In this document: one piece after another, positions 30,803-35,887 of the stretch
How the letters are laid out: each line of letters starts with the position of its first letter
Position numbering within the stretch: the first letter of the stretch is position 1
Assembly: GCA_038496445.1 (NCBI GenBank)
Contig: JALMLS010000396.1
Coordinates: forward strand, 1-35,887
Direction of reading: 5' to 3'
Origin: Trichosphaerium sp. ATCC 40318
Taxonomy: Eukaryota > Discosea > Flabellinia > Trichosidae
DNA length: 35,887 nt
The notes under the pieces: generated by a model
What the model was told of the DNA's origin: nothing
Database searches by the model: none
The model's input: only the letters and a program-made list of their open reading frames with translations
Program-made: the position numbers and the translations under genes

Positions 30803-30849
30803 AAGATCGTTTTAAAAGTTTGTATTTCTTAATTTATTAAATTTGATAA

Positions 30850-31191
30850 AAGACAAGATGTTTATTTTTTTTTAATAAAGTAAGAGTAGTTTTAATAGAC
30901 AGGGTGATTTTTTGTACTGCAAAATATATATTTTATGAAGATATTGCATTTTTAAAAGAGATAATTTTCGAAGTAAAAGGATGAGTGATCTGGGGAATTT
31001 TACTTCGAACTAGACAAACAAAATCAAGGTACTCTTATGATATTCAAGAATTGCATAGAGATTTTTTTTTTAAGCGTCGGTTGATCTTTATAAGTTTTTT
31101 GCGTTTGCTTAGAGGAAGAAGTTCGTATTTGAATGAATGGGGTGATTTGGTAGGGAAGTTGCAAGACCTAAACTTTGGAATGTTTACATAG
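30850..31191 (+). CDS. Unknown basic protein, intact with UGA=Trp
   Basis: I do not recognise this gene. The frame is open from 30850 (a TAA precedes it) to TAG 31189, 113 codons, with one TGA as Trp before VIWGILLRTRQ. The C-terminal half is rich in Arg and Leu (SFLRLLRGRSSYLNEWGD). It lies 47 bases after the previous gene. Ribosomal protein-like composition is the only hint of function. Confidence 0.45.
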
Positions 31192-31333
31192 TGATTCTTC
31201 GAATCAAATTTTAGTATACATCCTTTACTTATGACTCGTTGATTTTGTCAAATAGTGTTACGATTTAGTATATAAACAGAATTAAGATTTAATATATTAT
31301 CTTTTGGGAATGAATTTTACCTTATTTAGATAG

Positions 31334-31549
31334 TGTTATTTTGATAATTTTGAAGCGTTTAAATGTTGTATTTTTGTAGTAATGAAAATTTTTTGTTGGT
31401 GCATCGTTGAGTTTACCAGATTTTTGACGTTATGAGTCTTGTTTGATATATATAAAATTGGTCAAATAAGTGGTTATAAAAGTGTTTACATAGATAATTT
31501 TTGAGTATTAAGGGGAAACCTAATTGTTGAAGTATCAAGTAAGTGTTAA
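31334..31549 (+). CDS. Unknown small protein, intact with UGA=Trp
   Basis: I do not recognise this gene. The frame is open for 71 codons after TAG 31331 to TAA 31547 (in-frame ATG 31382) and includes LTLWVLFDIYKIGQISGYKS and RGNLIVEVSS. TGA is used as Trp. It could be part of a longer edited gene, since coding-like sequence precedes it. Confidence 0.35.
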
Positions 31550-32208
31550 AGTTTGTTTTTTTTTAATATAAAAGAATATATAAAAAACGTAGTTAAGTAA
31601 TGTTTATGATAAATAATTTTTATCATTGTGAGATGTAGTGTTTGAGCAAATTTGTTTTAATATTTTTATGGAAGAGGAGTAAAAAAAAGTATGTGCGGTT
31701 TAGAACTAAAGTCTACGAGGTTGTTATACAACAGTAGCATTATATATATAGGTATTGATGTACACAGTAGCCATTTAGTGAAATTTTTGGATTAAATATT
31801 TGTTTTTTCTGTAAGGTTTGTTTGTGAGAGGTATGTTATTGTTTTTAAACATGGAGGTAATCTAGTACCCATTTAAAGTTTTTATTTTTTTTTTTAGTTT
31901 TTTTCTCGGACTTTTTTTTAAATTATTGTTATTTTTATTTTTAATTTTTTTATTTTTATATTTTTTTTATTTATATATAAAGTTCTAAAAACTATAATAA
32001 AGTTAAGTTATAATATGAGTTTATAGATTATATTGCGATATTACTAAAAATAATACGTTAGGTGGTTTGTTGCAATGTTAGAAAAAAAAAGTGAAATTAT
32101 GAAAAGTATTATTTTTTTAAGATAATTATTGTGTAAATAGTGGATTTAATGTTAAATAAGTTCTATAATATTAAGTCGACTATGAGGTCAAGTTATTCAT
32201 GTGTAATA
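31550..32208. other. AT-rich stretch, no assigned gene
   Basis: One 35-codon frame (ATG ~31690, starting MCGLELKSTRLLY) and a T-rich tract (31885-31975) are visible. I could not support a gene. Confidence 0.3.
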
Positions 32209-32276
32209 ATTTTAAATGGTTAGATATAAAATTCAAATTTGGAGGAATTTGAATTTTATATCTAACCATTTAAAAT
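32209..32276. repeat. Inverted repeat, 31-bp arms, 6-nt loop
   Basis: The arms 32209-32239 and 32246-32276 are perfect around the loop TGGAGG. The next gene's frame opens inside its right arm, so the hairpin would lie at the 5' end of that mRNA. Confidence 0.95.
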
Positions 32277-33520
32277 AGGAAAAAATTATGATACTGTAAA
32301 AAGACGTCGAGATAGTCATTTTAAAGTACTTATGAAAGTAAATAAATCTAGAGTGAGAGGAAAATATTTTAAAAAACCATGGGCATTTGAACATGGTTTA
32401 GTAGGTAAGAGGTCGTGAGATGAAATAGAATCAAAATTAAAAATAGTATCTGATTATAAGTTAGATAGATTTCATTTTGATAATAGGAAGTTGATTATTT
32501 ACGGAATTAGATTTTTTAATAAAAGATTTGTATTTAATTTAGGAGTAAGAGATAATGAATCTTCTATATTTGCTGGCAAATGATGGATCCTAATAAGGAT
32601 GACGTTATTGTGAAATACCTAGGCAAATAGATCAAAAGTATGGGATCGTTATCAAATAAAGCATGTTGATTTATTTGATAACGAACGAAAACCAATAATA
32701 GATAAAGAAGGAAACGTTAGTTATAGTCTTGGCTTAGATAAAATTGCAATAACTAGACCGACTATTTTTAAAGATGAAATAACAAATAAATCAGATGGAG
32801 TATCGAGTGGAGTAGATTTAGAGTTTATAAATCATCAAGAGGTTTTGAAGATGAATGGTAGATCCTTTTGATTTAAAAGTCTTTTTAGAAGATATATTTT
32901 TAGGAGGCATTAAAAAACAACGTGGCAAAGAATGAATAAAAAAATGATAGATAATTCAGAAGATCTTTATATTATAATTCTATTATAGAGATTTAATAGT
33001 AAACTTACAGAACCTATACATAGTTTTTTTTATACTAAATTTATTTGTCGCGCTCGAAAAAATTTACGTAAACAAACTTGATATTTTAAATGTGAAACTA
33101 AAGAAGAGTTAGTAAAAAAATAAATTTTAGAAATATTTATTTTTTAAGGGAAGCTCAAAGGCTCTTTTTAATAAAATGATTTAATTTATAGAGGATTAAT
33201 AAGTACACCAGAGCAAGGGCATACAGTATAGAATCTGATGAAATGGAATGTGATATTATCCTTATCCTATGAAAACAAAAGAAAAACCAAACGATTTAAT
33301 ATTGCATAGATGATTTGATAATTTTGAGAAATGCTTTATGATGATTATGTTGAGATGAAAGTGAGGAAATTGAGCATACTGATTTAAGGTTGAAAATGAA
33401 AGTAGATTAGTGTTTTGAAAATTTTATTTTTGAGGAGAATTTTAGAAGTAGCGGTTTTATTTTTAAAGATATTGTAATGAAGATTTTTATTATTGTTCTG
33501 AATGTATAAATTTAGATTAA
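32275..33520 (+). CDS. Large unknown gene, edited in clusters
   Basis: I do not recognise this gene. From ATA 32275 one frame is open for 115 codons (RGKYFKKPWAFEHGLVGKRS, KLDRFHFDNRKLIIYGIRFF). A cluster of three missing bases at about 32585-32640 then hides DPNKDDVIVKYLGK. The original frame resumes at VWDRYQIKHVDLFDNERKPI and runs to about 32850, followed by DPFDLKVFLEDIFLGGIKKQ, RGKEWIKKW, KLTEPIHSFFYTKFICRARK, REAQRLFLIKWFNL, YPYPMKTKEKPNDLILHRWF and NEDFYYCSECINLD before TAA 33518. About 430 residues are predicted. Trp is nearly always TGA. A CxxC near the C-terminus is the only motif I see. It is bounded by hairpins on both sides. Confidence 0.55.
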
Positions 33521-33535
33521 ATAATATTAATGAAG

Positions 33536-33651
33536 GGTAAAAAATCGTGGATTTAAATTAAAAGCTTGCGAACTAACAGCTTCTTATTTAATATATTAAA
33601 TAAGAAGCTGTTAGTTCGCAAGCTTTTAATTTAAATCCACGATTTTTTACC
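33536..33651. repeat. 116-bp perfect palindrome
   Basis: The 58-bp arms meet at ATA|TAT (33593/33594). It starts 15 bases after the large unknown gene. Confidence 0.97.
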
Positions 33652-33655
33652 AATA

Positions 33656-34310
33656 ATTGGGATTTAAATTTATTGAGTTTATTTTTGATTATAAGGTACA
33701 TTTTCTTTTTGGATATATTTCTAGATGATTTTTTTTTGAAGTTAACAATATAACCTTAATGTATTAGAGAGAAGAATAAAGAAATCAACTTGACGGAGCG
33801 ATTTTATAATAGCGATCTAATAGACAATTTATAGATTTTGGTTTGAAGCATTATTGAGGTAGAAGTTTACCACCGCGTCGACTAAAGTGTTTTGCCCACC
33901 AGTACAAGAAGGTTTATGGGTTTTTTGCTCGATGAGATGATATATGAGTGAAGAATCTAAACTTATTTTTTGAATAGTATATATAGAGATGAGCTTTATA
34001 TGGTGAAAATAATAGGCTGAGATAAGACAAGAGAAAGTAAGTTGATTTGGTTTTGAGTGATTACATCGTTCAGAAGAAATGTTAGATAACCATTGAGGAG
34101 CCTCTTGAGATTTACATGATATTATTATAGATTTAGATCTTGGTTTTTTTAAAAGTGAAATCATATGTTGGTAGATTTACGAAGTATGAAGAGCATAATC
34201 GTTTATTTCTTTTGTTAAATCTTATGTAGATATAAAAAAAATTTTAGTAATGGTAGTTTTAAAGTAATCGTATTTTCGCGATTAAAAAATTAAAAACGGA
34301 ATATTTTTAT
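33656..34310 (+). CDS. Unknown edited gene, Trp/Arg rich
   Basis: I do not recognise this gene. Coding-like blocks in changing + frames include FIDFGLKHYWGRSLPPRRLK, FAHQYKKVYGFFAR, TSFRRNVRW and VKSYVGRFTKYEEHNRLF, with TGA as Trp. The PPRRLK...QYKKVYG block faintly recalls ribosomal protein uS4, but the rest does not fit and I make no assignment. It lies between two long palindromes. The - strand frame 33829-34164 is a shadow. Confidence 0.35.
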
Positions 34311-34326
34311 TAAATACTATGTTTAT

Positions 34327-34496
34327 CTCAAAGTAAGACATATATATAAAGTAAATATAAAGGTATTGTCAATACCGTATCACAGATAATGCTTTAATAT
34401 TGCAGTTCATCGATGAACTGCAATATTAAAGCATTATCTGTGATACGGTATTGACAATACCTTTATATTTACTTTATATATATGTCTTACTTTGAG
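34327..34496. repeat. 170-bp perfect palindrome
   Basis: The 85-bp arms meet at ATC|GAT (34409-34414). It is the longest of the small palindromes and follows the end of the gene-like stretch before it. Confidence 0.97.
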
Positions 34497-34573
34497 TAAT
34501 TTTAAATTTTGAGCATTTATTTGTTTTTTTATTAATTTTTGTATGTTATTATTAAAAGTAATATTCTATTTAT

Positions 34574-34707
34574 TTATATATTGATGAACATTAATTTTTT
34601 TAGTATTTTTGTCGGCTGGATTTATTTTTTAATCGGTTTTAAAACCGATTAAAAAATAAATCCAGCCGACAAAAATACTAAAAAAATTAATGTTCATCAA
34701 TATATAA
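34574..34707. repeat. 134-bp perfect palindrome
   Basis: The 67-bp arms meet at TTTT|AAAA (34637-34644). It lies only 77 bases after the 170-bp palindrome and shares no sequence with it. Confidence 0.97.
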
Positions 34708-34854
34708 TTTAGTTTATTTAGTAGGGCGTAATAGTTTGTAAGCTATATTTATCTTTAATTTTAACTAAATCTGAGTATAAGTTATTATAAGTTTATTTAA
34801 ATTTGTAAAAAGTAAAAAAAAAGAAAAAAAAGACGCAAAAGAAGCAAAAGCAAG

Positions 34855-35475
34855 TTGAACTTGAACCTGAATAGTGTTACTTGTATCAAACTTTTTAAAT
34901 GGTTTGACGGATTTAGAATTTTATTTAGTTTTATTTGCGTCTTTTTTTTCTTTTTTGCTCTTTTTTTTAATACTTCAAGAAATTTTTGTTTGAATAGAGA
35001 AAAAGTTAAAAAAAGAGCAAAAATAAAAAAATATAAAAAAGAAATACAAAAATTAATAGTCAAAGAGAATATTATGGAGGAAAAGATAGCTAAAATAGAA
35101 GAGAAATTAACAGTAGAAAATCTTATTAAAAACTATGATTCAAAAGAGGAAAAACTATTTACGGAGGATGCAGCTTGAAATAATTTTAAATCTTTTATGA
35201 AGCAAAGAAATTTACTGTTAGAAGAACGTATAAAAATAATTGAGTTGTGACTAAAAGAAGAAGATTCAAAAGAATTGAAAAGGCAATGTAAAATATATTT
35301 AGGTTATAGTTTAAAAACAAAAGAAAAACTAAAAATAAAAAGTAAAATAATGAGCGATATTGAAGATATACATTTTAGGGCACGTTTTAGTTTTCGAGGT
35401 TTAACTAAAGAAAAAGTTATAGAAATTATAGAATTAGAAGAAAAATTAAAAGAATCGTTATCTATTTATTATTAA
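34855..35475 (+). CDS. Unknown protein: N-terminal membrane helix plus coiled coil
   Basis: The frame is intact for 206 codons from TTG 34855 to TAA 35473, with TGA as Trp at 35176 and near 35248. Residues ~15-42 form a hydrophobic segment (FRILFSFICVFFFFFALFF); residues ~50-125 are Lys/Glu rich and coiled-coil-like (KIEEKLTVENL), and the C-terminal part has FRGLTKEKVIEIIELEEKL. One membrane helix followed by a long charged helix resembles ATP synthase subunit b (atp4/YMF39) in architecture only. The start is uncertain because the frame is open back to 34809. An inverted repeat (34812-34834 with 34936-34958) spans its beginning. Confidence 0.5.
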
Positions 35476-35744
35476 GTAATAGCATATTCATTCTTTATTG
35501 TTTTGTTTTTTATAATAGTTTTTTAGTATCAAAAAAGCATATGTAAGAGGGGAATTTTTGAAAAAAATAGTAAAAAAAAAAGAGAATGTTATTTGTATTA
35601 TAAATGAATATCTAAAAAGGATAGTTATTTGTTTATAATTTTTTATAGTTTCAAGGGAAGAAGCGAAATTAAAAATAAATTAAGTTCTTTAAATTTTATA
35701 TTTTTTGTTTTTTATAATTAAAAGTAAAAAGAAAGAAAGAAATT
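35476..35744. other. AT-rich spacer, no gene seen
   Basis: No coding block or structured element could be supported here. Confidence 0.4.
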
Positions 35745-35887
35745 ATGATTTTAGTATAGTTTTTTTTTCCTTTATGTAGTGTATTAATTTTAGTCTTTAT
35801 GGTAAAAATTTGGGGAATCGTTTCGTATAAATATATCAATATTTTATTTATTTAATGGTTTATTATGTTCGTGCTATGCTTGTATGG
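35745..35887 (+). CDS. Possible NADH dehydrogenase subunit 5, 5' end only
   Basis: From ATG 35745 the reading is MILV, one frame break, then FFPLCSVLILVFMVKIWGIV and SYKYINIL up to the window edge. The hydrophobic pattern with PL near the start and a basic residue before WG resembles Nad5 N-termini, but the segment is short and the match tentative. The gene is cut by the window end. Confidence 0.3.

Noticed and set aside
33829-34164. 111-codon frame on the - strand
   Set aside because: Antisense to the coding-like + strand blocks at 33656-34310; no other evidence for a - strand gene in the single-copy region.
32209-34707. Series of hairpins as a CRISPR array or insertion-sequence ends
   Set aside because: The palindromes share no sequence with each other, have no regular spacing, and no transposase or cas gene is present.
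29052-35887. Integrated linear mitochondrial plasmid such as the Physarum mF type
   Set aside because: Terminal inverted repeats flanking this region and a plasmid DNA or RNA polymerase gene could not be seen; kept only as a possible source of the unedited ORFs.
1-35887. Large-subunit rRNA, 5S rRNA, cox1 or cox2
   Set aside because: I looked for peptidyl-transferase-loop sequence, WFFGHPEVY-like and copper-site motifs in all frames and saw none.

Overview
This window is AT-rich mitochondrial DNA, most like that of an amoebozoan of the plasmodial slime-mould (myxomycete) or Acanthamoeba type. Four things point there. It carries a mitochondrial SSU rRNA, a 12-gene tRNA cluster and respiratory or ATP-synthase genes (atp6, cox3, atpA, cob). 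UGA is read as tryptophan. Many tRNA acceptor stems are mismatched only in their first three positions, the target of 5' tRNA repair editing. Every recognisable gene lacks single nucleotides every few tens of bases, so the RNAs make sense only after insertional editing. The species cannot be fixed from the sequence.

Layout. Positions 1-29051 form one giant inverted repeat centred between 14528 and 14529 (left position plus right position = 29057 over most of its length). The right arm (14529-29051, + strand) reads: sub-terminal AT-rich DNA, a Lys-rich ORF, a 141-bp hairpin, 12 tRNAs, rns, atp6, orf77, cox3, an unassigned stretch, atpA, tufA, cob, orf64, a 2.4-kb unassigned stretch, AT-rich tandem repeats and two ~100-bp perfect palindromes. 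The left arm is the same DNA on the - strand. Positions 29052-35887 are single-copy. They hold several unrecognised genes on the + strand, seven long perfect or near-perfect inverted repeats (68-170 bp), and at the right edge the possible start of nad5. All right-arm and single-copy genes run away from the palindrome centre. This fits a linear mtDNA whose end is a closed hairpin read through in the assembly, or a true inverted dimer.

The main points are these. (1) A full-length tufA (EF-Tu) gene lies in the mtDNA. (2) Where the missing nucleotide can be deduced it may be A, C, G or T, and at every decidable site it equals an adjacent base; this differs from the mostly-C insertion of Physarum. 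(3) Zero-loop or near-zero-loop palindromes sit at gene boundaries, as if punctuating transcripts. (4) Editing is uneven: conserved genes need many insertions, while several small unknown ORFs are intact once UGA is read as Trp. LSU rRNA, cox1, cox2 and most nad genes were not found here.
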